From: Ehretia macrophylla | Taxonomy: Eukaryota; Streptophyta; Magnoliopsida; Boraginales; Ehretiaceae | Direction: 5' to 3' | DNA length: 64,000 nt | Assembly (NCBI GenBank): GCA_037974665.1 | Contig: CM075764.1 | Location: forward strand, 120,404,325 to 120,468,324 | Part shown: in pieces, positions 1 to 10,444 of the stretch | How positions within the stretch are numbered: the first letter of the stretch is position 1 | Layout: every line of letters begins with the position of its first letter | The notes under the pieces: generated by a model | Told to the model about the DNA's origin: nothing | Database searches by the model: none | What the model saw: only the letters and a program-made list of their open reading frames with translations | Program-made: the position numbers and the translations under genes

Positions 1-353
1 ACTTGCCCCAAGGCCCGAGGCCCCCATTGTACACAAAAAACAGTATCTGAGAGCTCGGGAATAAGGACAAATCCTGAAGACCTTGAGAAAATCTGTTATA
101 ACTAACTCTAACACAATCATAGGGAATCAGATAGGAGAGAGAAAATAGAATCTCCCACAAAAGTATAAATAACACTCTCACATTCAGAAAAAATGTAACT
201 CACACATTCTAAACACTTTTTTTCAATCTTATCTTTCTTCTTCATCAAGTAAATCACTAACTTGATTGTCAAAGTGCTCACATGGACTCAACCCACAGTG
301 CTCGTCTTGCAGGTTCGGCCTAGTCCAGCTCTCCGGAATTTTCTACCTTAACA
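1..353 (+). repeat. Downstream part of an LTR (solo or truncated)
   Basis: A TATA box (TATAAAT at 164-170) is followed by a pyrimidine-rich stretch and a terminus ending TTAACA at 348-353, the layout of the U3-R-U5 part of a plant LTR in plus orientation. The left end lies outside the window. No primer-binding site follows position 353, so this is a solo LTR or an element cut at its LTR. A related fragment of the terminal region recurs at 61815-61905. The family is not identified. Confidence 0.6.
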
Positions 354-836
354 CTGCTCTTAGGATAATTTACTCCTCAAATAATACAACATGCATATAA
401 AAAGTTTACTTGATTATGGTAGGAGAATGCAATTAAATACTTAATTATAAATGTGGTATCTATAGATTAAGATTATGAAGGTGCTTAAATTAGAGGCCTT
501 TAGATTTTGCTAAATTGCTGAGAGTGAACTTTTAAGATTATGAAGGTGTTTGTGATACATCCTATAAGACTCAGAAACTAGAAATATCAATATGTAAATA
601 TGTCAAAATTGGCATAACGAGCGGTTCATACACTAGATTACTCTTTTGATTTGACAAACCGCTTAATTCATACATGAGAAGTGTACACAATACAGAGATT
701 GCAAGTATAAAGTAGGCGATTAAGCCTTGAAATTATTATTACACACGACTTCTATTGCTCTCCAGCCACACACAAAAGTTGAAACACATGATATATAGAC
801 TACTGCAACACAAGAAGGAGACTGTGGTACAAGTAC
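354..836. other. Gene-free stretch with the 3' flank of PR-10 gene 1
   Basis: No coding region is visible. From about 545 onward the sequence is an inverted near-copy of the DNA downstream of PR-10 gene 3 (about 61223-61490), so it is the transcript end and 3' flank of gene 1. Positions 354-544 match nothing else in the window. Confidence 0.6.
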
Positions 837-1651
837 TTAGGCATCAGGATTAGCCAAGAGGTAAGCTTCCACAGCTTTGAACACTGCGCGAGCTGCTTCT
901 TTTGCAGGTTTAACTTCTTCTTCAGTGAGCTCACCGCCTGGTTTAATATGGTACTTGACAGTGCTGTTGGCTTTGCATCCTCCATCAGGAGTTGATTCAT
1001 ATTTTATCTCATGCGTAATTGATTCAATCTTGTCTGATAACTCGCCACCTTCAATCACCGTTTGAGCATAGGTCAGATTATCTTTGTCTACTACATCGAT
1101 CTTGTGTTTCGCATACTTTACTGGAGCACCTGCATACAAGAAAAAATGAAATTACTAACAAGCCTGTTAAAGCCAAGTCAATAAATAGATATAATAAATC
1201 TTAAATTTTTAAACGCACTGTCCAATTTAGATGGTTTTGAGCAAGGCTATCAAATAGTCCACTATGAATTTAGAAGAAAACACATATATAATATATCCTT
1301 GTGCAACGTGCCATAAAAATGTATATTGCATGCACGTTAGAGAACACATTAAATAAAATAATTTTTTTTTTAACAACTCAAATTTTTAGATGAAAAATTC
1401 AAGTATTATGATGTGGATAAATAAAAAAAAATATCTATATGATAAACTAGAGCAAACAATATAATACCTTGGGCAAAGTTAATTTGTGTAATGCTTCCAG
1501 GGCCACCATTGCCTTGAATTAAGTCGATGCTTTGGACAATCTGAGAAGCAGCCTTGGGGACATGGTTGGGAGCTTCGAGTACCAAGGCCTTAAACAGCTT
1601 GGGTGCTTGAACGGGGCTGGTGATTGAGTCAGTGAATGTGACAGCACCCAT
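837..1651 (-). CDS. PR-10 / Bet v 1-like protein, gene 1 (two exons)
   Basis: Encodes a 158-residue PR-10 protein of the Bet v 1 fold: small, cytosolic, acidic, with a large ligand cavity, usually tied to defence or stress; no reaction can be assigned from sequence. Exon 1 is 1651-1468 and exon 2 is 1129-837, with a GT-AG intron of 338 bp. The intron splits codon 62 after its first base, the usual position in this family. The start ATG at 1651 gives the typical MG(A/V)VTF N-terminus. The glycine-rich loop is GNGGPG at residues 47-52, with N where most members have D. The C-terminal helix ends in AVEAYLLANPDA. It differs from gene 3 at only four residues (3, 15, 57, 125). No frame break is seen. 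Downstream DNA and the promoter are shared with gene 3 in inverted orientation. Confidence 0.93.
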
Positions 1652-1753
1652 GATCGATCTCTAAATTAATGGCTTCAAAGATTGGTGGAATGAAGAAGTA
1701 TGCTTGTTTTGCAATGAAAGAGATGGTGAGGAAGAGGGCTAAACCCTAATGGT

Positions 1754-1760
1754 ATTTATA
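1754..1760 (-). promoter_or_regulatory. TATA box of PR-10 gene 1
   Basis: TATAAAT on the minus strand, about 100 bp upstream of the ATG. The same motif and surroundings lie at 60304-60310 before gene 3. No miniature element interrupts the 150 bp upstream here, unlike genes 2 and 3. Confidence 0.7.
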
Positions 1761-2521
1761 GATTTACAAGTGTAACTCTTTTTTCAAGGGTCGGCAAGCT
1801 AAGGCTCACTATTTAGAAAAAGTTATACATATCTTGATAACTCAAAGAATCTCTAAACAATACTTTAATGGCACATGTGAATGGAAACAAAAGATTAAGC
1901 AAATAAATATGAGCCACCTTCTTCATGAAATATCAACTATTATAGCTGATTTGATATAAAAGATTCTCAGTGCATACCACAAGGGCTTTACTTTATGGGA
2001 TTTCAAACTCCATTGGAAATGCCATTTTTTGTCCGGTTAGGGGGACACGAATATCAATGGAGATTGACCGGTAAAGTAACTAATTAGAATATGTAAATGT
2101 ATGAATTCAAATATGGTAGAGAAGATGTTTATAAGATATTTTGTGTGTATGGAATTAACAAGCTTGGTTTTTAATAAAATGAGTAACTTCTCAAATTTAT
2201 ATAACTAACACTAATTAGTAAAATAATGCTTAATTTGGTTAGAGATGAGACATAGATATCAAAAGTATTCCTCAATTGAGCACGATCAATTCAGACCAAA
2301 AGAAAAAAAAAAGAAAAAAAGAAAAGAGCACCTCAATATCAATATTCCAACAAATCATGCCCATTGTGTTTAAAATCCATGATAAATCACTCTTATCTTG
2401 TAAATTATCATCTTCTAGAATTAACGTTTCCTAGCCATGCCACTTTTGAAAGAGACACCCTCTTCTTGTTTTTCATATTTCCACCTAATCACCGGATAAA
2501 ATAATCTTTTTTTTTATATTT
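1761..2521 (-). promoter_or_regulatory. Upstream region of PR-10 gene 1 with a block shared by all three genes
   Basis: This stretch is an inverted copy of about 59030-59760 upstream of gene 3. It contains a roughly 115-bp block (1921-2037) that recurs as 9083-9235 before gene 2, 59513-59640 before gene 3, and as an extra copy at 58731-58855. The shared core reads (element sense) CAAAAAATGGCATTTC followed by AATGGAGTTTGAAAT with small changes. Its conservation among paralogs may reflect common descent only, or retained regulatory sites; I cannot tell which. Confidence 0.55.
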
Positions 2522-2529
2522 GAGTCATT

Positions 2530-2977
2530 TAGGGGCGTAGCCAGAAATTTTTGTCAGTGGGGGCTAAGATTTATAATTTTTGAACTATACGCGTATTTTT
2601 TTCAAAAAATACATAAAATTTTAACGTTTTTATGGGCCAATGGGGGCTAAAATCCATAATTTTTGAATTATACGAGTACTTTTATTTTTCAGTAGGGGCT
2701 AATTAATTTTTTTTAACTAAAAATACATAGATATCTAATTTTTTTTCAAAAAATACATAGAAATTTTAACATTTTTATGGAGTAGTGGGGGCTAAAATTC
2801 ATAATTTTTTAACTATGCTAGTACTTTTATTTTTCAGTGAGGGTTAATTAATTTTTTTTAACTAAAAATGCATAGATATCTAATTTTTTTTTAAAAAAAA
2901 TACATAAAAATTTTAACGATTTTTATGGGTCAGTGGGGGCTGCAACCCCCACTGGCCCCAATGTGCCTCCGCCAGTG
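2530..2977. mobile_element. Non-autonomous hAT-like element (448 bp)
   Basis: Flanked by identical 8-bp direct repeats GAGTCATT (2522-2529 and 2978-2985), the duplication size of hAT transposons. The ends form an imperfect inverted repeat: TAGGGGCGTAGCCAG on the left against CACTGGCGGAGGCAC read from the right. The inverted paralogous segment near gene 3 (about 59020-59035) has the site once and no element, so the insertion is confirmed by an empty site. The interior holds about two tandem copies of a roughly 147-bp unit carrying GTGGGGGCTAAAAT. No transposase is encoded. Confidence 0.8.
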
Positions 2978-3040
2978 GAGTCATTGGTTTCAACATAAAA
3001 AATTATAACAAAATACCCTCCAACATAACAAAAGTTTTTA

Positions 3041-3536
3041 GGGTGAATAGTCTCGGACCCCTCTGTGGTCAAGCGAAACTAGTTATAACCCCCCTGTGGT
3101 CTAACAAATATAGCTGAATCCCCCTATGGTCCACCCGTTGATGCACACCGCCCCCCTCGGTCAAATTTTTCATCAAAACTGATGGAATATGTATCACATG
3201 CGAATAAAATGCGATTTTTATTAATTTTTAACGTATTCAACTATATGATTTTTTTAATTTTTTTAAATTTATTAATAAATAAAAAAAAGGTAAAAATGAA
3301 TAGAATTTTTTTTTTAATTACTAATATTATTTTATTATTAAATACGTTAAAAATCAATAAAAATCGCATTTTAAGTGCGTTTGTCACACTTTTCGTCAAA
3401 AATGACAGAAAATTTGACAGAGGGGGGTGATGTGCATCAACTGGTAGACCACATGGGGGTACGACTATATTTGTTAGACCACAGGAGGGTTATAGCTAAT
3501 TTCCCTTGACCACAGGAGGTCCAGGACTATTCACCC
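3041..3536. mobile_element. Mutator-like miniature element (496 bp) with long inverted repeats
   Basis: Starts GGGTGAATAGTC and ends with a related complement, CTATTCACCC. The terminal arms are long (over 100 bp, imperfect) and carry repeated CCCCTGTGGTC-type motifs. It is bounded by 9-bp direct repeats AAGTTTTTA (3032-3040 and 3537-3545), typical of Mutator-like elements. The paralogous segment near 58960-58975 has a single, slightly diverged copy of the site, again an empty site. An 82-codon reading frame inside (3182-3430) spans AT-rich filler and has no protein-like features. Confidence 0.78.
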
Positions 3537-3545
3537 AAGTTTTTA

Positions 3546-5680
3546 TGCTCAATCACAGAACTTTGAACCCTAAATAAAAGTAGTATTATAAATTTAATAA
3601 TAGTTATTTTTGGCATCAAATCCACTAACGACAAATGATTACTATAGTTATTAAGTGCACAATTCTAACATGTAAATTACATTTTTATCACGTGTTTGCA
3701 CTAGAATAGACTTCTTAATTACTTCCTGTTGAAGACTTGACATCCTTGTCAGGGATACAAACTGTCAAGACTAATCTCGACTCTAAAAAACTAATGTCAC
3801 GACATAGACTTAGTACCCCGAATTTGCAAGTTACATGGTATATAGACTTAAAATAATTATCGTGGGCATCAAATCCACTGACTCAAACTAATTAACTCAA
3901 CTTATTACTTAAACCTACCACTCTAGCGAACTTATATTCGTAGGGTTAACTAACGCGATTGGCAATGGATAATTAAGAACATGAAAGATGGAAAAGTCTA
4001 ATAGACACCATAATATTAAGTACATATACTTCCAAAAAGTGGAAACAAGAAGATAATAAGAAGATCTCTATGCTCCCATTTTTTTCTGAACTCTAAATAC
4101 CTATTCGAATTTGAATCTTTTCATGGTCAAAAAAAACAAAAGGTGATGCAAAATATTGAGCATCAGAGATAAGAACAATTAGAGTGATCTAAATGAACCT
4201 GTACATCTTTGCTGAGGTTTTCATATTGGCACAATCCTCACTGCTAGACAACACGACTTGTATAAATCCATTGATATGAGCAGTAGTAAATGCACTATTT
4301 TTCTTTTTTTTGAATAATGTCGTACAACACAACAATGCCAGAGAGGCTAGTCTAAATTGTGATGTATATAACACTACAGAAATTGGCTCAACAGTGTATA
4401 TTTTTGCTAGCTCTTATCTTAATAGAAACTTCTTCACTAACAAAAGAACAAAAAATTCACGTATACATGGCCTGATTTTCATGTCTGCATTGGCAGACGA
4501 AGCCAATGGAACATTTCAACTGGTTATGTGTATTAAATTACTATCTCATATTAAAAGTTAAACTGTTAGAGAGAGGTTTATCATATTTAGTTATTTTTTT
4601 TAATTAATTAGTCCCCTCATCTGTAAGCGAGATTTGTTTTTAAACCTTATACGTGAACAATATTTGTTATTTTAAAAAAAATATCAGTGAAACTTGAAGA
4701 ATTATTTTTGATAACTTGAGTTCTAATACTATATTTAATTACCATACCGTTAGATAAGTATCTATTATTCTCAGTTATTGTCTTCAACAATGTGGTCAAT
4801 ATTGATGTCTCTGAAATAAACTTAAATGGTGTAGATGGTCTTCTTTTCTTTCATAGACTTTGTCTATGAGAGTATGCATTAATTCAGCCGGCTTGAAAAA
4901 CAAGGTCTAACCCGACAAAAAAAAAAGAGAAAAACAAGGTCTAGTGGAAGTTCCAACGTGCTTTATTTTGACTGTAAGCTACTGGATATAGAGGCACCGC
5001 TTCACACTTCATCTGGTATAAAACAAGCTTTCATATATTTATTTATTAATATAGGACGAGTAACTTATTTTAATTAAAATTATATTTAATTTATTTCGAA
5101 ATTATGAACTTCATTTGATCCACCTTGAGTAGCGAAAAGCGAAAAAAGGTCAAATTTTTGAAATTGAAAGTTAATTACGACGAACCATTACCTTACTAAT
5201 CCACCTAAGAATAATATATCTAGTTTCGTTTTGGCTTATTTAGCTCGGTCATCAATGAGACAAGATGAAACTTGAGGTAATTTCTCCATTGCTAATTGAA
5301 TGAGAAGATTCAGAAAATATCCTGAATTAAACTAACATTGAAGATAATGTTAAGATACTATGCAACACCAGTAGATTGAAAAACCCTTTTACATAAAACA
5401 TATATAACAAAAGCTAGTAGTTACTTATGAAACTTCGGATTGGTGACAAGAAAAATATTGGTTTAGTTTAGATTGACTCGTTAGTTTTTTACGTATTGGT
5501 GGGATTCATGTGTGAATCTATCAATATATTAGAAATTGATTTCAATTTTGACTGATTTAAGAGTTTTCCAAGGCCGTCCATTAAAATTTAAATCACAATA
5601 GACAAAAATATATATAAAATACGTAGAGATTAAAAATGTGTAACATTTTAATTCATAATGATTAACTCAAGTTATATATA
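3546..5680. other. Gene-free AT-rich stretch
   Basis: Homology to the gene 3 upstream region continues to about 3650 and stops there. A short motif (GGCATCAAATCCACTRAC) occurs twice, near 3615 and 3865. Short reading frames at 4189-4561 on both strands have no recognisable domain or codon structure. The string CACTACAGAAATTGG near 4370 resembles one end of a CACTA transposon, but no partner end was found. Confidence 0.5.
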
Positions 5681-5689
5681 AACTTATAA

Positions 5690-6850
5690 GGGATAATCTC
5701 ACTACTAGTCCCCATTGTTTGCTTTTGTCTCAAATTAGTCCCCATTGTTTCAACTGTCCCAAACTAGTCCCCAATGTTTCAAAAAAAGTCTCAAGTTAGT
5801 CCCTTCTGTTAAAAATATAACTGATAACCTATTAAATGACTAAAATACCCTTAAAACCTAATTAAAATTACTAAAATCCCCTTTCCCCACCCATCACCCT
5901 ACCCCTATTCCCAAATTCAAAACAAACACCTCACCCCCTCCCCCCCAACGTCTTTGCCTCCACGTCCAACACCCTCCCCACGCTGCTGCCGCCCCCCACG
6001 CCCATCCCCACCCCATCCCACGTCGCTGTCTTTCCCCTACCCCACCCCACCCCATGTCGCTGTCTTTCCCCTACCCCACCCCACCCCACGTCGCTACCTC
6101 CCTCCCACCCCACGTCGCTGCCTCCCCCTCCCACCCCACCTCACTTGTGATGTGTGTTGTTGGTGGGCTATGGTGGTTTGGTTGGCGGCAGTGCTTGGTG
6201 GTGGCAGTGGTAAGTGTGTATATTTTTATGTTTTGTGTGATTTTTGTGTATATTTGTGTGATTTGTGTTGGTGGGCTGTGGTGGTTTGGTGGATGGCGGT
6301 GGTTGGTGGGCGGCGGTGCTTGGTGGCAGTTTGGTGGGCGGCAGTGCTTGGTGGGCTATGGTGGTTGGTAGTGGCAGTGGTATGTGTGTATATATATATG
6401 ATTTGTGTGTATATATGTGTGATTTGTGGTGTTGGTGGGCTGTAGTGGTTTGGTGGGCGGCGGTGCTTGGTGGGCAGCGGTGCTTGGTGGTAGTTTGGTG
6501 GGCGGCGGTGGTTGGTGGTGGCAGTGGTATATGTGAATATATGTGTGATTTGTGTTGTTGGTGGGCTGTGGTGGTTTGGTGGGCAGCTGTGTTGTTGTGT
6601 ATGTGTGTGGTGCATGGTGGTGGCAGTGGCGGTGTATGGTGGTGGTGGTAATATTAAGATGAAGATGGATGTTTTTACCATTTTACTCTTTTATTACTAT
6701 TCATTTCTGTTAAGTTTAACACCTACTTTGACAGAAGGGACTAACTTGAGACTTTTTTTGAAACATTGGGGACTAGTTTGGGACAGTTGAAACAATGGGG
6801 ACTAATTTGAGACAAAAGCAAACAATGGGGACTAGTAGTGAGATTATCCC
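5690..6850. mobile_element. Mutator-like non-autonomous element (1161 bp) with 120-bp inverted repeats
   Basis: Left arm 5690-5809 and right arm 6731-6850 are near-perfect inverted copies of equal length, starting GGGATAATCTCACTACTAG. Identical 9-bp direct repeats AACTTATAA flank it (5681-5689 and 6851-6859). Arm identity suggests recent insertion. The interior is a C-rich block followed by a G/T-rich minisatellite. Long reading frames inside are a by-product of the repeats; no transposase or captured gene is recognised. Confidence 0.88.
5936..6655. repeat. Strand-asymmetric minisatellite inside the Mutator-like element
   Basis: Positions about 5936-6145 are C-rich with repeats of CCCCACCCCACGTCGCTG type. 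Positions about 6150-6655 are G/T-rich with many variants of GGTGGGCGGCGGTGCTTGG and GTGGTTTGGTGGGC, broken by TGTGTATATATATG-type dinucleotide runs. The two halves have opposite strand skew, so they are partly self-complementary. Confidence 0.75.
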
Positions 6851-6859
6851 AACTTATAA

Positions 6860-7739
6860 CACCAACTAATGAATTAACTACATTCATATTTTCCCAGATC
6901 TCAAAGTTCAGGGCTTAATTAATATTGTTATATATCACTTTTTTCTATTTTTTTTATTACCAACATGTATATCTTAGTTGGCACATAAGTATGTCCACAT
7001 AAAAAATAATAAATGAATTTTTAAAATTAAAAAAGAGCGATATTTAACATTTCTTTCTTTCTTTTTTCTTTCGTTTTTTTTTTTAATGGCTGGAAACTTT
7101 CATTGGAAAGCCCTTTGGGTTCATATCAAAGGGCTTCCCATCAAGGGTGCCAAACCCATGACAGATAAATCCACTCAAAAGAGGCTTAATTCAAGTTAGT
7201 CGAACTCAAGACCTATCATGATTAGTTCTAAGTAATTAATATCTTGATTGATTTAAACTTAAAAAGTGAGTAATTATTCCGTCTACATTATGAACACTCC
7301 ACCCCTAGACTGACTAGAGGTGTGCCAGGCCTAACATTTATAAAAGTAAATTTAACAGGTAGCCGCACCATCAATTCTTTTACTTTTGCCTCTTAAATCG
7401 AAGAGCAATTCTTTAGGTCACGCTTTCATACATTTGTATGGTAAGAATTTATGTATTGAATATTGAATTTTATATATATATAATAAAAATTTTATTATAT
7501 AAAAAAGAATAATAAGATGAAGAGATGATATATAATATTGTTCTAAATTAAAATATTGCATGGGTCTTCAAAAAGTTGCAATGTAGTTATGGTGCCGATG
7601 GAGACATAGAGTAATTTTTCTTAGTTTGTTTCTCTGTTATTAATTATATATTGAAGTCTAAAGTGGCATGCGTTTGGAGAAGACCTCTTCCATCTGCTGT
7701 AAGTTAAAGTCAAAAGTGGCATGCTCTGTGAGATGATTA
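6860..7739. other. Gene-free stretch before the gene 2 promoter
   Basis: No coding region. Near 7665-7745 the motif AAAGTGGCATGC occurs twice; it also occurs near 59100 and, inverted, near 2440, so this is distal upstream DNA shared by the PR-10 paralogs and since broken up by insertions. Confidence 0.45.
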
Positions 7740-7749
7740 TTCTAGAAAA

Positions 7750-8149
7750 GGATAAATTTCACACTTAGTCCCCATTGTTTGTTATTTTTTTAAAGTTAAT
7801 TCTTAATATTTTAAAAGATTCATAGAGATTTTTAATATTTACAAAGTGATTCAAAATAATCCATATTATTTAAAATTAATCAATTTAATCCTTATTATTT
7901 TCCATAAAATTTTATTTAGTCCCCAAATAGGGATAACATGTATTGATTGAATTGAATTTTTTTTAAAAATAATAGGGACTAAATTAATTTTTTTGAAAAA
8001 TAATAGGGATCAAATTGACTAAGTTTAAACAATAGAAACTATTTTGAATAACTTTTATAAATATTAAGAATCTCTATGAATTTTTTAAAATATTAAAGAC
8101 TATATTGACAAAATATTTAAACAATAGGGACTAAGTGTAAAATTTACCC
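7750..8149. mobile_element. Inverted-repeat miniature element (400 bp), Mutator-like
   Basis: Left end GGATAAATTTCACACTTAG pairs with the right end (complement GGGTAAATTTTACACTTAG); pairing extends with mismatches over much of the element. Direct repeats TTCTAGAAAA flank it (7740-7749 and 8150-8159). The paralogous region near gene 3 (about 59126) has TTCTAGAA once. No coding capacity. Confidence 0.75.
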
Positions 8150-8705
8150 TTCTAGAAAACTGAGCAACATTCCACAAGAAGCTATGTCACCATTGCCGTG
8201 TTCCTTCGCATGCTTGGACTATTTACTTGGATTTCTCCGCAAGTTATTATTTATAGTCCAACTTTTCACACTAATAATGCTATAAATCACTCTGTATTTG
8301 GTCTTACTAGCAAATTTTCCTGGTAAATGTTTGACTACTTTAACTTTTATCAAACAAATGGGTTATATATATTTTATTATAATAGTCGAGTAGTGTCTTA
8401 TTATAATTAAAAATTTTAAATTTTGATCATATATCTTGTCATTTTAAATATTATATGTCCCTTCAATTGATTATGAAAGTTATAGTTTTACAGTCGATAC
8501 AAAATGATCCTGACTAATATCGTGAGTTAGCCACCATTAAAAAAAAAGAGGTTTCGATACATATATAACACTTCTCATATAAAGACCACATAAGATACTA
8601 ATTCAGAGTCAAATTTGAGTAATATACATGATTAATGGTTTTAAACACCGTGGTGACCACTTGAATAATCTCTTTGATATCCATGTCTCATAACAGTGCA
8701 AAAAA

Positions 8706-9080
8706 GGATAAATGATCAAAATGGTTCTTTATTTTTGAATTTTGTGATATTTTTGTCTTTTATTTACTAATTGTGACAAATTGGTCAATTATCTTTAAAT
8801 TTGTGATATTGTTAGTCCTTTTAATAAATTTCGTCAATTTTTTTAACGCAAATTACATATGCCCGGCACGTGACCAACTTAATTAAGATTTTGGAGGGGT
8901 AAGAAACTAATTGATCACGTATCTGGTGCATATAATCTACATTAAAAAATTAATAACATTTGTTAAAAAGACTAACGACGTTACAAATTTAAAGATAAGT
9001 AAATAATTTATCACATTTAATAAATAAAAGACAAAAATATTAAAAACTCAAAAAAAAAAATTCATTTTAGTCATTTACTC
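8706..9080. mobile_element. Inverted-repeat miniature element (375 bp)
   Basis: Ends GGATAAATGATCAAAATG and, from the right, GAGTAAATGACTAAAATG are imperfect inverted repeats. The flanks carry GCAAAAAA on the left and ACAAAAAA on the right, a likely 8-9 bp target duplication. The paralogs show ACAAAAAATGGC uninterrupted at this point, so the element sits at the edge of the shared upstream block. Confidence 0.65.
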
Positions 9081-9082
9081 TA

Positions 9083-9235
9083 CAAAAAATGGCATTTCGA
9101 ATGTAGTTTGAAATTTAATAAAGGTAAAGACCTGTGATATACGCATTAAAAAAATATTCACACGTCAAATCAACTCTAGTAAATTGATATTTCATGTTTG
9201 ATAAAAAAAAAAAAAAAAAAATTGATATTTCATGA
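9083..9235 (+). promoter_or_regulatory. Shared upstream block of PR-10 gene 2
   Basis: Diverged copy of the block at 59513-59640 and, inverted, 1921-2037. In gene 2 it has been pushed about 680 bp away from the TATA box by the element at 9336-9900. Any regulatory role is inference. Confidence 0.5.
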
Positions 9236-9335
9236 GTGCTGGCTCAAATTTTTTGGTGACCCCTCAAGTTATCAACACCTGTATTTTCTTTTTTGTTCTG
9301 ATCAACACCTGCCAAACTTTATACACTTTCTAAAT

Positions 9336-9900
9336 GATATAAAAACTTTTTGGTACTTCACGTTTTGAAAAATGAATTTTTTGGTCATTTAATTTTTAAA
9401 AAGTGATCATTTAATTTATTTTAATGTTAATTTTTTATAATTTTTTTATTTTACTTTTAGATGATTTTCTACTCTTACATGATATTAAAGACATATTTGA
9501 AATATCACTAAAATAAAAAAAATTATCAAAAAATTCACAAAATAAGATTAAAGACACGTTTAGGATATTTCTTGTATGGCCATTTTAGATTATCAAGTTA
9601 AAAAATAAATGTTATTGTGGGTAAAAAATAACTGTTTGCAAACAGTTATCAAATGTGTATTTTGTAAAAATTGTATTTTTTTTTGATTTGAACAGATATA
9701 TTTTGTGATTTTTTTAGTAATTTTTAATGATATTTCAAATATATTTTTAATATGATATAGAAGAAAGAAAATTGATCCAAAAATAAAATAAAAAATTCAC
9801 AAAAAATTAACATAACATAGACTAAATGATCATTTTTTAAAAATTAAAGAACTAAAAAATTCATTTATCAAAACATGAGGTACCAAAAGATTTTTATCTC
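9336..9900. mobile_element. Inverted-repeat miniature element (565 bp) abutting the gene 2 TATA box
   Basis: The left end GATATAAAAACTTTTTGGTA pairs with the right end read in complement, GAGATAAAAATCTTTTGGTA, and the arms run over 100 bp with mismatches. The flanks CTTTCTAAAT (9326-9335) and CTTTCTAATT (9901-9910) look like a 9-10 bp duplication, as in Mutator-like elements. Only two bases separate the right flank from the TATA box. Confidence 0.72.
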
Positions 9901-9912
9901 CTTTCTAATTCT

Positions 9913-9921
9913 TATATATAA
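9913..9921 (+). promoter_or_regulatory. TATA box of PR-10 gene 2
   Basis: TATATATAA, 104-112 bp upstream of the ATG at 10025, the same spacing as in genes 1 and 3, whose motif is TATAAAT. Confidence 0.65.
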
Positions 9922-10024
9922 GGGGCTTTGGCACTCAGTCCTCACCACCTCTTTCAGTGCAAAACTAGCATACTTCTTCATCTTCTTCTTTCACCAATCT
10001 TTTTAGGCCATTTAGAGATCGATC

Positions 10025-10233
10025 ATGGGTGTAGTCACTTTCACTGACTCAATAACCAGCCCCGTTCCAGCACCCAAGCTGTTTAAGGCCCTCATACTCG
10101 ATGCTCCCAACCATGTCCCCAAGGCTGCACCTCAGTTTATTAAGAGCATCGAGATACTTCAAGGCGATGGTGGCCCTGGAAGCATTACGCAAGTTCACTT
10201 TGCCGAAGGTATTGTTTGCTAGTTCATCATATA

Positions 10234-10266
<33 letters not shown>

Positions 10267-10411
10267 CATTTATGCACGTTGTAATACTTGACCACCTCAG
10301 TTAAAAAATAAATTATATTTAACGGATTTTCTTAAAAATACGTAAATACTTTCAATTTTTTTTTGATTCTTTTTTCTTTTTTTTTAGACCAAAAAAATAA
10401 AAGAAAAAAGA

Positions 10412-10444
<33 letters not shown>

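Noticed and set aside
3182..3430. An 82-codon frame in the Mutator-like miniature element
   Set aside because: AT-rich low-complexity translation within an element that is defined by its ends and target duplication.
4189..4561. Short frames on both strands and a CACTA-like string near 4370
   Set aside because: No domain, the frames overlap antisense to each other, and no second CACTA end or 3-bp duplication was found.
5954..6790. Long overlapping reading frames on both strands in the Mutator-like element (proline/histidine-rich and tryptophan/glycine-rich)
   Set aside because: They arise because the C-rich and G/T-rich minisatellites lack stop codons; there is no domain or codon bias, and the frames overlap on both strands.
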